From positions 18,112,067-18,176,066 of the forward strand of contig CM059040.1 in the NCBI GenBank assembly GCA_030279155.1: a DNA stretch of 64,000 nucleotides. Direction: 5' to 3'. The stretch's first letter is position 1, and each line of letters starts with the position of its first letter. Below are positions 44,897 to 57,600 of this stretch, piece by piece. The stretch comes from Forsythia viridissima. Its lineage: Eukaryota > Streptophyta > Magnoliopsida > Lamiales > Oleaceae. Under the pieces are notes generated by a model, which saw only the letters and a list, made by a program, of their open reading frames with translations, did not search any database and was not told the origin of the DNA. The translations under genes were made by a program, and so were the position numbers.

Positions 44897-47800
44897 GCAA
44901 TGAGACTCGTGAATTTGTCTTAAGGCGCATCCTTCATCTAGCTGTGCAACATGGTACTGAAGTCTTCAAAGCATAACAATGTTTTTCCAATGGGTATGAA
45001 TGACAAACTAACTTTTTTGTAATTTTTATGTTATGAAACTATGGGTTACATTAATTTGCAAGTAGATCTCTCGTATTTAAATATTATTTTGTTGAAAACA
45101 GGCTCATAAAAGTTGTGGTGGAACTTGAAAGTGATGGGTGATGTTTGCCCAGAACTGGAGCAACATGAGATAAAGATAAGGAAAATCATTGCTGATGAAG
45201 ATGCCAGATTTGGCTGGATATTGATTAAAGTATATGAAATCTCCTTTTCTCATTTTTCTCTTTCCGATTCCTTTGTGTGTTCGTCTTGAGGGGAGGAGGG
45301 CACACATGCTATTTTGGACCTTTGTGTAGAGATTATCATATGCTGGCATTAAGTCACATTGTTTCTTCCAGCCTCTATATTCATTAGAAAGATTCAATTA
45401 TGACATGGTGTCAGTGTCTCTTGGTTGAATCACTTTATTTATAATTTTTGAGTTAATTATAATGCTTGGATTACCTTCCAAATTTTCTCGAAGAAGATTG
45501 GTCTATTTATTGTTCCGTTATATATAGGCTAGGTCCATTAGTATTGAAAGTTAAGAACGAGACTAAGAAACAAGAGATGAGTTAAAGTTACTTTTGATCT
45601 ATCCAAGTGATTGATATTTGAAAATAGACTAAGATTTCAACCTGTTGAACTGAGAGTATAATCAATTGTTTCCTTGTGCGTGTCTCCCTTTGATAGTTCT
45701 TCATGTTTCCTATAGTTATTTTTGTTTATGTTCAAGTGATTTTACCGTATTGCTCACTATGCCCACGTAAATGTATCCAAATTGTTGTCTCTATTTATAC
45801 TATTGTAGTTTTACCGAAACTGCTCATTCGCACTTCACAGATTAATTAACTATTTCCTTATGTATGAATTAGTTTTGCAAGGGAAAAATTAGCGAGTGAG
45901 ATAGGCTCCCGTTTAGGACTAACAAACGGCTTATATTGGTTGACTACTCCTTCAGATGATTGATAAATTTATGAAAGCCACTCGAGTGGTTCAATGAAGG
46001 ATTGTGGACACTAACAGGCAAGTGTTAATTTAATTTTGTGATATTTTGGTCCTTATTTCATTGTCATGTGCCTCATGTTTATCCGTAGTCTATTATTTTG
46101 ACAATATCAATGTTGACTTTGATGTAGTCATTGTTCTTGTCAACATTCATTTGCATAGATTGAAAATTGCAATTATACTATGTAGTCAACTGAAGACTTT
46201 GGAGAAACTATTCCTCAAGTAAGGCATATTCGTAGTGAAGATAGAACATTGATATGTTTGATTGCTTTCTTACCTCATTTCATATTTTAGTTTTGTACAA
46301 TTTTGTGTCTGAATTTGAAAGAATGGAAAATTATTTGCTATTGTTATGAAATATGTTTCTTACATAATGACGAGTGAAATAAATTAGCAATGTGATTTGC
46401 TAAGTAAATTATATTTTTGTCAGTGGTTTATACATACCTTTCTTTTCAATATAAAATACACTCATTTCACCAAGATATCACTCTACCTAGAAAGATATTA
46501 AAATGATGATTCTCATTCTTTTTGTTTGGTTGAACACATCAAAAAGTTGTGGTGGGGGTAGTCAGTCGATTTCCCTCCCTAATTTTAGTCCAGTGCATCT
46601 AAATATCGGTTCATTGGAAATAGCGACTGAAAACAAACCCAAAGAATTTAGTTTTTTCAATTCGGTGAATATTTTTTTTCATTTTTTGCATCATTATTTT
46701 CCAAATATTGGCAATAAACATTCAATGGACAACATAATGGACTTAGTTTCACTTAGGCCCAACTTAGTAAAGCATGTGCTTGGTCACTTTTTAGGTGAAG
46801 CCAAACTTCCGAGCTCAATGAATTTATTATTTATAGACAGAAATATATTTTTGTTTCATTTAAGGTGCATTAATAATAGGTAAACTGGAAATTACTGTTG
46901 TAGTTACTATATTAACCAAATTGAAGGAACTAAACTAATTTGGATAAGTCAGTTAACTCAGTCAAAATCATATTAAGTCCACCCCTATTCAAAAATGCAA
47001 GAAAAAATCATTGGAAAAGGAAAAAAGTTCCACCCTCCCTTTAGTCTACCATCATTTATTTGCCATCCAACCTATCTTTTCATTTATATTTCTAATCAAC
47101 TGAGTTTAGCTTAAAATTTTTGGTTTACTGATTTGAAATGTAAATTCCAACACGTTCTACTCTGCATGGGTACAAAATGCAATGGGTAAGTTTACACATT
47201 TGGTTTGATCCAAGTGGAAGCCGTCTCTATTGTTTATCTCAATATTGGTTATGTGGTACATGGTGTATTACTGTTGTGGTTGAGATTGGACTAGCAATGT
47301 TATTTTAAAGCTTGACTTGTATTTTCGGCTGGGTGGTGTGATGGACGGAGGTGTGGAAGTGGAATAGGAAGAGAAGTGGGTGGTGATAGTGACAACTGAA
47401 TTATACAATTAGGTGGATTGGAAATGGAAAAGTGAGAGTCCAGTATGTTGTCTAGAGCTTATTCTCTTGTTGGAATGTAGCTTATTCTCTTGTTGGAATG
47501 TAGAATGAAGATTCTTATTATTTTTGTGCTCTAGCCATTCGACGTGTGAGAGATTTCCTCGCACCTCTCTTCTCTGTTATCCTAATTCTCCAGCATGAAG
47601 TCTTAAGATTTGATTATGAAAATCTGGAATTTCTATAATTAAAGCTTTTTTTTTTTGGTAGCCTCTATTTGATCCAGCTTATTAGGTTGTATGAGAAGGG
47701 ATTAAAAAAACTTATTTTGTTTGTGGTGAAAGTGAGAGGAGGAGGATAAGAGTAAGAAGTATATAAAGCAAATATGTAGAGATAAATATTGCTTGTAGTC

Positions 47801-48612
47801 TATTTCTCGTTCTCTAGAAACTTTGGAGGGATTTGAACTAAAGAGGTGAAAAACTAACTTATCTTAATTATATTGAAGGTTTTCTTAATCAATATTGAAG
47901 ACTAGCGTATGAGTCAATTTGTAACATTGTTGAAGTACAAGACGAATAACTTCCACCGATTTACCACCTCCATTTCTCGTGCTAAACAATACAAAGTAAA
48001 GCATCTTTAGCTTCCATGTCAAGAGCTTTCATTTCTATCCCTTCCTATCCTTAACCTGGTTTTCAGTTTTCCCTTTCATGTTAATGTTGTTTTTACCCAT
48101 TAATAACATGTTACACTATTTAGTAATTTTTTATATTTTAATTATTACCTTTTTTGTCTTTTGACAAACTTATCAAAATTTTGTTGCAAGTTCTAGATTC
48201 CATGTATACCCGTGCTCTCTACTTATTCAACTTTATAGATTTTCACACCCTTGATTGTTGAAGCCATTCCTAATAGGCTAATACTTATTTTAGTGTCAAC
48301 ATTCTTCTGGGCTGGTCGGATAGTCTTTGAAGAGCCTATTTGGTTTTTGTGTGTTTCTTGCCCTCATAGATAATCTAATTCCAAGATGCATTTCATTTAT
48401 AAGATACTTATGGCTTTCCGTTGGACCTAACTCAGGTGAATGCAGCATCATTATTTACATGCAAGCATAATTTTTTATATAAACGTTGATTGACATATCT
48501 TTTTGAAAATTGGTTACAGAAGGAGGAGTCTTGGTTGTTGATGTTGAAGATTTCTATATAACTATGGATAAGGCAAAGGAAAGACCAATGAGTGCGCAAA
48601 ATAAGAAAATTG
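44897..48612 (+). pseudogene. Captured alanyl-tRNA synthetase (AlaRS) exons
   Basis: Three pieces in parental order. Exon A (44897-44993, after TGCAG, before GTATGA) reads NETREFVLRRILHLAVQHGTEVFKA and then a stop, matching the GREYVLRRILRRAVRYG block of AlaRS. Exon B (45102-45229, after ACAG, before GTATAT) reads IKVVVE, then after a one-base shift VMGDVCPELEQHEIKIRKII and ADEDARFG. Exon C (48520-48612, after TTACAG) reads GGVLVVDVEDFYITMDKAKE and RPMSAQNKK, matching the VDVEGFNxAMDEARERSRSAQNK region. The parent enzyme charges tRNA-Ala. Exons between B and C were not found; 45230-48519 is mostly intron-like. Stops and a frameshift make it a non-functional gene piece. Confidence 0.8.
45240..48510. 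other. Intron-like spacer between captured AlaRS exons
   Basis: T-rich sequence with no clear coding. A 126-residue frame at 46503-46883 is unrecognised and probably fortuitous. Direct repeat GCTTATTCTCTTGTTGGAATGTAG occurs twice at about 47457-47503. Confidence 0.4.
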
Positions 48613-48647
48613 GATCTTGTTTCTTCATTTTGTCTTTTATTTTTAGC

Positions 48648-48945
48648 AAAGAGATGGGGATGACAAAAAAGAAAAAAAAGGGTCCCCGTTAGTAATCGAG
48701 GAGCGGATGGAGATCATAGCAAAAAAAAAAAAACCCGCCATTTTTTTATTTTATTTTATTTTTATGTTTTAAAATTTAAATCGCATTTAAAAAAATAAAA
48801 AAATGATATTAAAAATTAATTAATTAATTAAACGGGCGTGATGAATGGGGATTTTTCAATACTTGATTTGCCCTGTCTCGCTTACCAAAAATTCTCGACG
48901 GAGCGGGAATGATATTGGCCGCCCCGATCCTGCCTCTACAAGAAC
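48648..48945. repeat. Possible hAT-MITE relic
   Basis: Resembles the two GC-rich-ended hAT MITEs near 2.2 and 3.5 kb in plan: GATGGGGATGACAAAAAAGA, A-run followed by ACCCGCC, an AT-rich middle, then CGGAGCGGGAATGATATTGG and CCTCTA. Ends and target duplication could not be fixed. Confidence 0.35.
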
Positions 48946-49474
48946 GCACTCCGGTGTGTATTGGGAACTTACCCAAAAGCGACCACAGTTGTTCATTTCA
49001 TGACTTCAATGTAAGAAGCTAAAATATATTGTAGTCTACAAACTTTAGATGAGACTTTCATCGCAAACAGTTCTTTATTACTTAGGTGTTGAACATTCAA
49101 TTTTCAAGTAATGGATCAAATATATCACGGGATTATGAATGCTTTCTTAATTTTCTTTTTGCTTACGTCCTGATTATGAATGTTTTATTTTTTCTTCTTT
49201 CTATAGTCTTGATTATGAATGTGTTTTTCATTCTCTGATATGTGCACAATGCTTTGGTCCTTGTATGCAAGAATGCTCTACATAGGCTCAACTATGATAG
49301 TGTACTTGTTCTTTGGCATCCTGGCTAATGTTGGTTGGCCAGAATCTTCTTTCTTCTGCAACTTCCACCTGCAATGGAGAAATGCAATTACGACTGCTAA
49401 GTATTCAATTTTATTCTGCACTATTAAATACTCAATTACGATTCTACCACGTGCAACGCACGGGTACTCGCTAG

Positions 49475-50569
49475 TGTTAATAAAAAGATGATAACGACTC
49501 TTTTTTAAATATGTAACGCTATAGCTCAAAATATAATAGTAAGACTAGATAAGCAGTACTTAGAGACCTACATCTTTACATGTTAGTCTAATAAGAATAA
49601 TACAAGACCTCACTTGATTTGAAAGCACATACATTTCGTATGACTGCATGGTTTACTTACTGTTTATTAATTATTGATTTTTACTCAAACTAAAAATTGA
49701 TTTTTAATAAAATTAACTTATAAACCAACAAAATTAAAAAAATATAGTTGGACACGTCCCATCATTTCACTCTCAAGATCCAAAGCCTTATATAAATCCA
49801 ACTCATGTTTAGTGGTGATCCAAAATTGTCATTGGTGTTGGTTGATTTTAGTAGCTGGATTTGTACATAAAAGGTAAAAGAAGGAATTTATTGGTCGTGG
49901 CACAATTTGTCTAATTGAAAACGAATCTTTTGCATAATTCAATTACGAGTTGTCTAATGTATGACTAAAACGAGACAATAATTATAATGGAAGAAGTTCT
50001 TGCTTGGTTGGTGGCTTGCTTTCAACCTAATGACAAAACTTAATTACAAGATAAGAATCCTAAGTATTCTCTCGTTAAGCCAAGGTCAAAATAAAAATAA
50101 AATAAATAAATGACATCAATAAAAGAACGTGGATCAAAGACCACTATAAGATACTTTTAAATGATGTCGATTTGCAGAGTCGAACATGAGATTTTGAGTA
50201 CCTTATACGAAATCTAAAAGAATATTTATCTTTCATTTAATTAAAAAACACATATAAATAAAAAGATTATTATATTAATTCATTGATACAAAACTATTAT
50301 ATCGTAAAACATCACTATAGTAATACTCTTATGTACGAATAACTTCTATTTCACAACTTGTATTTTATTGTCAGACTTTTAATGTTGTTAAGAGTTTATA
50401 TTAAATATTTTTTAGTTTTCTCTTTATCAATGAAACAATATTTAGATGGACAAGAGAATTTTTTTATTTTCTTTTTAAATTTTTTTCTTTGAAGGGCTCC
50501 CTAAATTTTTTTCACCTAAGGCCCCCGAATGCCTTAATTGGCTTTGCATACCATGAAAGAAAACATTAA
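49475..50569. other. Intergenic
   Basis: No gene or repeat recognised. Confidence 0.4.
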
Positions 50570-50984
50570 GGGTCCATTTGATTGCACCATTTTCTATGAA
50601 ATATGTCACATCCGAAAAAAATAATGTCACATCAGAGGAAAATATTTTCCTAATTTGGCTGTTTGATACAAGGTGGAAAAGGAAAATGAATTCTAGGGTA
50701 CAATCACTTGAAGCATGAATTTGATTATTTTGGTGGAAAATTTTATTTTCTTTTCCACCCTTTCCTTGGCTTCTTTTCCATGGAAAATGTCACATCTGAG
50801 GAAAATAATTTCTACTTTGGCTGTTTGATACAAAGTTGGAAAATGAAAATGAATTTTACGGTACAACCACTTTAAGCTTGTTTTTGGCCAATTGAAAAAT
50901 ATTTTTTTATGGATTTGGTAGTTTTTATTTTCCAGCTTACATAGAATTTTTTTTCTTTTCCACATTTGCCAATCAAACACACCC
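50570..50984. mobile_element. Tourist/PIF-like MITE, 415 bp
   Basis: Left end GGGTCCATTTGATTGCA and right end (other strand) GGGTGTGTTTGATTGGC, flanked by TAA at 50567-50569 and 50985-50987. The interior contains an imperfect internal duplication around GGCTGTTTGATACAA (50658 and 50818) and TTTTCCATGGAAAAT. Confidence 0.75.
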
Positions 50985-50987
50985 TAA

Positions 50988-53380
50988 ATGTATGCTTGAA
51001 AGAACCTTGAAAACTCCCAAAAATTCACGTCCTAAAAAATATAATCCAAAACACCGACATTTTCGAGCAATTCTATATGAGCAAACCTTGAAACAAAAAA
51101 TAATAAATACCTCAAGCAATATCAATGGTAAACCTTAAAATGCAACAAATCATGTAAAAAAAAATTTTCGTGTTGCTAAAAATAAATTTACTAATTAAAC
51201 TTTTGATATTTTCTAGCAAATTATGTTTAGTACATATCAAAGAAAGCTCATTCAATCTTTACTGTGACATGGTTGATTGCAAGTAAGACTTCAATTTTAA
51301 AAAAACTTACTTTTGTAGGTACAAATATAATAGATATGGTCAATAATATTCTATAAGCAATAAATATTTTTGGAAATCAATTCAATCTTTTCAAATAAGT
51401 CAATACGTCAAGAGATATATAGGATTTCACAAAACTTGTAGCTCATGAAATAAATCTTGGCCATCAACTTCACAAAAATTTCCATTATTTAAAACAATCT
51501 CAAAATGATCACAACATGCTTTTAAAGTAACAATGTAGCATCATCCAACTAATTAAACTTCTAAGAGATGCAATCGTGAATTACTAAAATATTTTTGTTA
51601 CATAGATAAAATAGACAATGTTTAAAAAAATTCCTTTCCAATACAAATTGATAGGGACTATGTCAAGATGACTTGGTAGGAAAAAAAAATAGACATTGTC
51701 TCAAAGAAAAGAGAAACCCAAAGTTTTTGATAGAATGAACTCAAATATTTTGGTTGATTTTAATTTTAAATTAATGGCATCTTAAAAGATTTTTTTGGGT
51801 TAATTTGGATGATTTAATTTTCAATTAATAGTAGCTTATCTTATTTAGGAAATATGCGAATTTCATGGGATTCAATTTTCCCCATTTCACAAACATGCAA
51901 TTTAATGTTGTACGAGCATTATTGTTTTGCACAAATTCAAAGGTAACGGTACTTTTCAATGACACTAAATAATTTGGTGTATTTGTGTAAATTCTCATTA
52001 AATGTGATTTTGTTTTTAATTTAATTAAATAAACTAAACTTAGATTGCAATCAATAGAATTCATTTTGAGAGCAAATTTGAATTTAGGTGTCTATTCATT
52101 AAATATCAATGCTACATATATTAAAAGTTTTTCTAAATTCATATCATCTAGATAGCAATTCATATATTATACTAGAGATGCTCTCATTCTATACGACGAG
52201 ATTTACGATACATCGATAATTAGTATACCACTGTCTTGCAATGGAGTCCGATCGTAGGTTCTATTATGATGATGGATTGAGGAGGTGAGCAGATTTTGGA
52301 GATGATTGGTTGAGAGATAGATTGAAGCGATCAGTAAAATTTGAAAGAAGTGATTTTGTGAGGATGAGAAATTGAAGACATAGTAATACAGAGATATTTA
52401 AGTACTTTTTTCTTTTCGTAACAGAGAAAACTTCTTACAGTCGTAATTAAAATGTGAAATAAGGTGAGAAAAAATATTGAAAGTGACAAAAAGTTTTAAT
52501 TAATAAATTTCAGTCAAGAGCAACGAAATTATGTGTTTCTAGTATTATTCTACGTTAGACAAGTCCTTTGGTTCATGGAACCCAATTTAGAGATTTTTTT
52601 CCATTTGAAACCTTTTTGCCCAAATTCCAAATTGCTTTTCTGGGGCCATTAAGCAACACTACGATCGCTGATTATATTGATAAGCAAATTGATTATTTTA
52701 CCTAATAGTTCGATTTTAGTATATATTTGATAAAAATATATGTAGATTATAAGTAGTGAGTCCTATAAAATGTGTGAATAAAAAATAAATAATATTATAA
52801 ATCTTAAAAAATATATAAATAAAAATAATATTTGACTAATTTATAAACACACAAACATATTTACATAAATCAATTCTCCAAAGACTTCTTAGAGTTGAGA
52901 TTAATAATTTTCTATAGAATATACTAATCAGTCTTCCGTCTCTTGAATAAATTTAGAGGTGGCCTGTCACTTGATGGGGGCCCACCAACTTTTACTTTCC
53001 AGTTCGGAAATTTTCATGAACTGGAAAGATGTTTTCTAATGATTTAGCTGTCTTTCTGTACTGAAACAAGCAAATTAGTCTTTACCAAAAAGTGTCCAAG
53101 TAGCACAAATTTCTTCAGTCCAATAATTTTTTTTTTTTTTTTTTTTTAATTTTACAAATCTCTGTCGACTTTCTCGACTCTTAATATCAAGATTCGGTGA
53201 GTCTCGAGATCGAATCAGACAAGAGAAAAAACCAAAGCGTTTGACAACGAATAAAGAATGATGTTCATATAATTATATCTCTAAAACTTGCCAAAAACAT
53301 CAACAAGGAATATAAAATTAAAACTTGAAAGAATATTAAAAGAGTGCTAAAAATCCTTAAACATGTGTTTTAATTTTCCA
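50988..53380. other. Intergenic
   Basis: AT-rich, no gene seen. An unidentified patch of balanced composition lies at about 52190-52390. A T run occurs at 53129-53147. Confidence 0.4.
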
Positions 53381-53389
53381 ATCCTAAAT

Positions 53390-54574
53390 TGAGTCAAAAT
53401 ACCTCATTTTCATGGTTTGCTTTAAAAAAATACATCATTTCATTAAAATCAATATTTTATAATTTAATAAAAAATACATTATTTTCATTTAAAATCTATA
53501 TTTTAGTTTTTCATTATTTAAAATTATATTAATTTTTTTAAAATTAATATTTTAATTTTTCATCATCTAAAATTTTATTATTTTTATCTAAAAATATCAT
53601 ATTTATATACTATTTAAAGTATAATAATAATTATAATTATATTTTACAATTTATTTTCCTTGATAATTGTTTTAAAATACATTATTTTTATTGAAATCAA
53701 TATTTTAATTTTTTCATTTCAAAAACAATATTCTTACACGAGTAACATATCATTTTCATTGAAATCAATACTTTATAACTTAATCATTTTATTATTTTTT
53801 TAAAAATATATTATTTTTATTTAAAAGTAATATTTCAATTTTGCATTGAAAAACAACATTTTTACATGGGTAACATATATATTATTATATGTTACTTCCT
53901 CATTTTTCATTAAAATTAATATTTTACAATTTCTCTCTTTTTAAAATTTTTTCTAAAATATATTACTTTCATTTAAAATCAGACTCTCAATTTTTTCATT
54001 TAAAAACAACATTTTTACGCGGTAACATACGGATAACATATGTGTTACCATATGTCAGTTCTTTATTTTCATCAAAATTAATATTTTAAAATTTGTCTCT
54101 TTTTATAATTTTTTTAAAAATACATTTGCTTTATTTAAAATTAATATTTAAATTTTTTTATTTAAAAACAACATTTTTACACAGGTAACATATGCGTTAC
54201 TATATGTTATTTCCTCGTTTTCATTAAAATCAATAATTTATAATTTATCTTCTTTTTATAGTTTTTAAGAAAATACATTATTTTCATTTAAAATTCATAT
54301 ATCAATTTTTTATTTGAAAACAACATTTTTACAGAGTAACATATATGTTACTTCATCATTTTCACTAAAATCAATAATTTTTACACTAGTAACATATATG
54401 TTACTATTACCAATCGCCTTTTACCACTACTAGCACTTGTCTTATACTAGCACCACCACCACTATTTACTCTACTCTATCACCACAACTAATTTAAAATA
54501 TGGTAATACATATGTTACTCTCATTTAAATTAGATTAACATGTGTTACCATCACTAATTATCATATTTGTATAC
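53390..54574 (-). repeat. Second copy of the palindrome satellite, reverse orientation, left part
   Basis: 53398-53460 (CCTCATTTTCATGG then ATACATCATTTCATTAAA) is the reverse complement of 16980-17030 next to the right end of the 10-kb element. It passes into monomers with AACAACATTTTTACACGGGT-like words and GTAACATATATGTTAC variants, including GTAACATATGTGTTAC. The expected terminal repeat is not visible, so this end is truncated or diverged. Confidence 0.75.
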
Positions 54575-56308
54575 TGATAAGTACATTTTGTACACTTATT
54601 CAGGCCTTTAAATTAAGCTTTTATCCCGTCATATAATTGATTTTATACTTAATTTAGTGTATAATTCTTTATATTTCAGTTTTGGACCCGTTTATAAGCA
54701 ATTGGAGAAGAATAGACGGAAAGAGCAACAACTTGGTGAAAACGACAAGTAAGTTGAGTTTTTGAAGTAAATATCAAGATCCAAACATTGGAGGATGAGG
54801 AAGAAGATAAAATCAATAAGTTTAAGGTGTTTTAGAGTGACAGTGAAGAGTTGAATCAATCAAAAACACCTGAAAGCCAAATAACATAATTGAGAAACTA
54901 CCTATCGAAGTATGTGGGGAAGTTCGAGCACAAATTTTGGTATTAAAATCTCCACAAGACAAATGATATATTATTGGAAAGATAATTGAATTACAAGTCC
55001 AACGCTTCTTACGGATCTCAATTTAGAGTTTTCTACAAGAAGTTATGGCCATTTGAAAAAAAGCCGCCGCAGAAGAAAAAGTTGAGCTGGGCGACTGCCT
55101 GGCACGTATTTTTGGCAGCATAGAGCTTTTTGGTTGGCCTGGGCGATCACCCGTGTTTGCACTCAGCGATCGCCCAATGTAAAATGTCTACTCACGAATT
55201 TTTCTTACCTCTTTGAGTTCTAATTCAATTAGGAAACCTTTTGGGACATGATTTTAATGATTTTTTAGGATCTTTTTAGACACAACGAGGATACTATAAA
55301 TATGAGTTACTAACTCATAACAAGATAGCCGACTCGGAGCCGGATTTAGAGCCAATTTGGGGCCGATATTTGGGAGAAAAATAAGAAAAGAAACAAGAAA
55401 CGAAGATCAAGAATTACTCTTTCAAGAATTCAATGAAGATCAAGATTAAAATTTCTTCTCTTTTAAGTTTTCTTCCTATCCAGGTGATGGCTTCTATGTT
55501 TTATTTTTTATTTTTATTTTCTTCATCTCAGTATGTTAGGCAAGATTATTTTAGTGCTCGGATTATGATGAAACTTGTATCATGATCCTTTAATTCTTTG
55601 AACCCAGTTTTTTATATTAAAGCGTGGTTTTAATTCTGAATAATTGATATTGATTTCTCTTCATCTACAATTTTGTGTGCAATGATTGTATGATTCTTAT
55701 GGTTTATTTTACCATCGAGAGATTGAAAATAGGTTTACATAGTATCAATTGTCGTAGAGTCCGATAGGAGATAGAGATATACTATTATACTTTACGTGAT
55801 CTTTAAGTATTCACAACTTCTAATGCATTCTTGTCTGTTTACATCCGTCATAGAGATATAGTCGGGTAACATATAGGGACATGTTTAATTCTACTCGAGA
55901 GAGATTGTTAAACAAATTAGGAATATTAATTTTCATAATTAAATCATGTTATCAAATTCAATGGTTTGGGTTAAAGGGAGTTAGTATAAGTGGATTCGGG
56001 ATTCTAGTACGCTTTTTTCTTTTCTTTTCTTTTCCAAAGTTAAAATAATTCTTATCTAATTTAATTTATTAAAGTAATTCTTATCTAATTTAATTTCTTA
56101 TTTGTTTAAATTATAATTATTTATTATTTTTAGTTAAGATTTTAATTAGTTTAAGAAATAAACTTTCAAAAGTAATTTGATTCAGTTAAGGTTATTATAA
56201 TTAAAATTAAACTATCTAAATCTCTGTACGTACGATACTTGGACTCATAATCCACTTTATTACTCGTGCGATCCGTAGCAGAATATTAAATACATAAAAT
56301 CCCTGACA
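54575..56308 (+). repeat. 5' LTR of the Athila/Tat-like element
   Basis: Begins TGATAAGTACATTTTGTACA and ends CCCTGACA, followed by AGTTTTTAGCGTCGTTGCCG, a decayed form of the TTTTTGGCGCCGTTGCCGGGG primer-binding region of this lineage. A TATAAATA box lies at 55295-55302. The GC-richer GGGCGATCACCC/AGCGATCGCCC stretch (55139-55176) is typical of such LTRs. Confidence 0.65.
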
Positions 56309-56402
56309 AGTTTTTAGCGTCGTTGCCGGAGATTTAGTTTTAGTAATTTTCATTTATATTAGCATTAATTAGAACTTTATTATTGTATTTATTTATTTAT
56401 TA

Positions 56403-56458
<56 letters not shown>
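56403..56458. repeat. (ATT)n microsatellite
   Basis: About 18 uninterrupted ATT units between the primer site and gag. Confidence 0.95.
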
Positions 56459-56463
<5 letters not shown>

Positions 56464-56504
56464 ATTTCAGTGTTCAATTTCTTTTTTACAAACCACAACA
56501 CAAG

Positions 56505-57600
56505 ATGGAAGATTAAGGAATTAATGAAAACAATATACTAGTTGGAGACTTTATGACTCAACATATCATCCAGAGCCAATCTAGCATTGATGGGGACAAT
56601 ATGCTAGTTGGAGACTTTTTGACTCTACAGATCATCCAGAGTCAATCTAGCATTGATGGGGACAATATGCTTGTTGGAGATTTCTTCACAATGCACCAGG
56701 CTAATATAGCAAGATATGATACAACTTCTGAGATTGATGAGGACAACATGCTTGTTGGAAATTTCTTCGCAATGCACCAGACTAATATAGCAAGATATGA
56801 TGCAACTTTTGAGATTGATGAGGAAGTAGACACTATCACGGTGTTATCTGCAAAAATAGATTCTTTAGCACACAAAGTAGAGAGCATGTCACATTTAATC
56901 TATGTAATGCAAACGGAGAAATCAACTTGTGAAAAGTGAGGGACAAATCACAGCACATCAGAATACTATATTCCATCACAGCAACCCGAGCAAGTCTAAT
57001 ATGTTCAAGCTGGTCAATACCTACAAGATAATCCATTCTCCAATACATTTAATCCAAGATGGCGTAATCATCCAAATTTTTCCTGGAGGGATAATCAGAT
57101 TAACAACAAACCACATGTTTCTCAGTTTCAGCAGCCAGAAAAGAGAGTTTCACTAGAAGACATGCTTGGTAAATTCATCGAAAAAACTGATCAGTTTATG
57201 AACAAGACGAATACCTCTTTTCAAAACCAAGATGCTTCAAAACAGAATCTCGAGACGCAATGGGTCAGATGGCAGTTGTTCTATCAGCTAGAGTACCAGG
57301 TACGTTGCCAAACAATACATAGGTAAATCCCAAGAAAAGTGTTACAGTTGTTACTACCAGAAGTGGGGTTCAATTACCAGAAATCTATGTAAAGAGGCCA
57401 GTTGCAAATAAAGAAAATGTACCGTCCACTGATGAGAAGCACGTGGAACAGATTGAGCAGACAACATGTATTAAAGAGAGTTCAAGTACACCATAGGTTA
57501 AGGCAACCGTTCCTATCAAACTATATGAGCCTCCAATCTCATTTCCTCAGAGATTACAAAAACACAAGTTAGACAAGCAATTATCTGACTCCCATCTTTT
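56505..57600 (+). pseudogene. Gag-like region of the Athila/Tat-like element
   Basis: The frame begins at ATG 56505 but stops after MED; the same frame is open at 56553-56936. It contains near repeats of a DGDNMLVGDF unit (starts about 56520, 56586, 56652, 56733, 56814; steps 66, 66, 81, 81). After a stop at 56937 the same frame continues with a second stop, then NPFSNTFNPRWRNHPNFSW (57031-57087) and SLEDMLGKFIEKTDQFMN, diagnostic of Athila/Tat gag. A one-base shift near 57260 leads to MGQMAVVLSARV, and further on PISFPQRLQKHKLDKQ (57532-57580) marks the gag-protease border. It is a broken retrotransposon structural protein. Confidence 0.7.

Larger units (their letters stand above)
42789..49474 (+). 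mobile_element. Helitron with captured gene exons, 6.7 kb
   Basis: 5' end TCTACACTATATTATAAGAG at 42789, directly after the CTAG of the upstream Helitron. 3' end CTAG at 49471-49474 followed by T, with a CGTGC-AAC-GCACG hairpin at 49450-49462. This terminus (ACGTGCAACGCACGGGTA) is typical of plant Helitrons. It carries alanyl-tRNA synthetase exons (44897-48612) and possibly pieces of other genes, and no Rep/helicase gene. Confidence 0.85.

Noticed and set aside
46503..46883. 126-residue plus frame inside the large Helitron
   Set aside because: No recognised motif, AT-rich intron-like surroundings; kept only as part of the spacer description.
56642..57048. Minus-strand frames over the gag region
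   Set aside because: Antisense of the repeat-bearing gag region.
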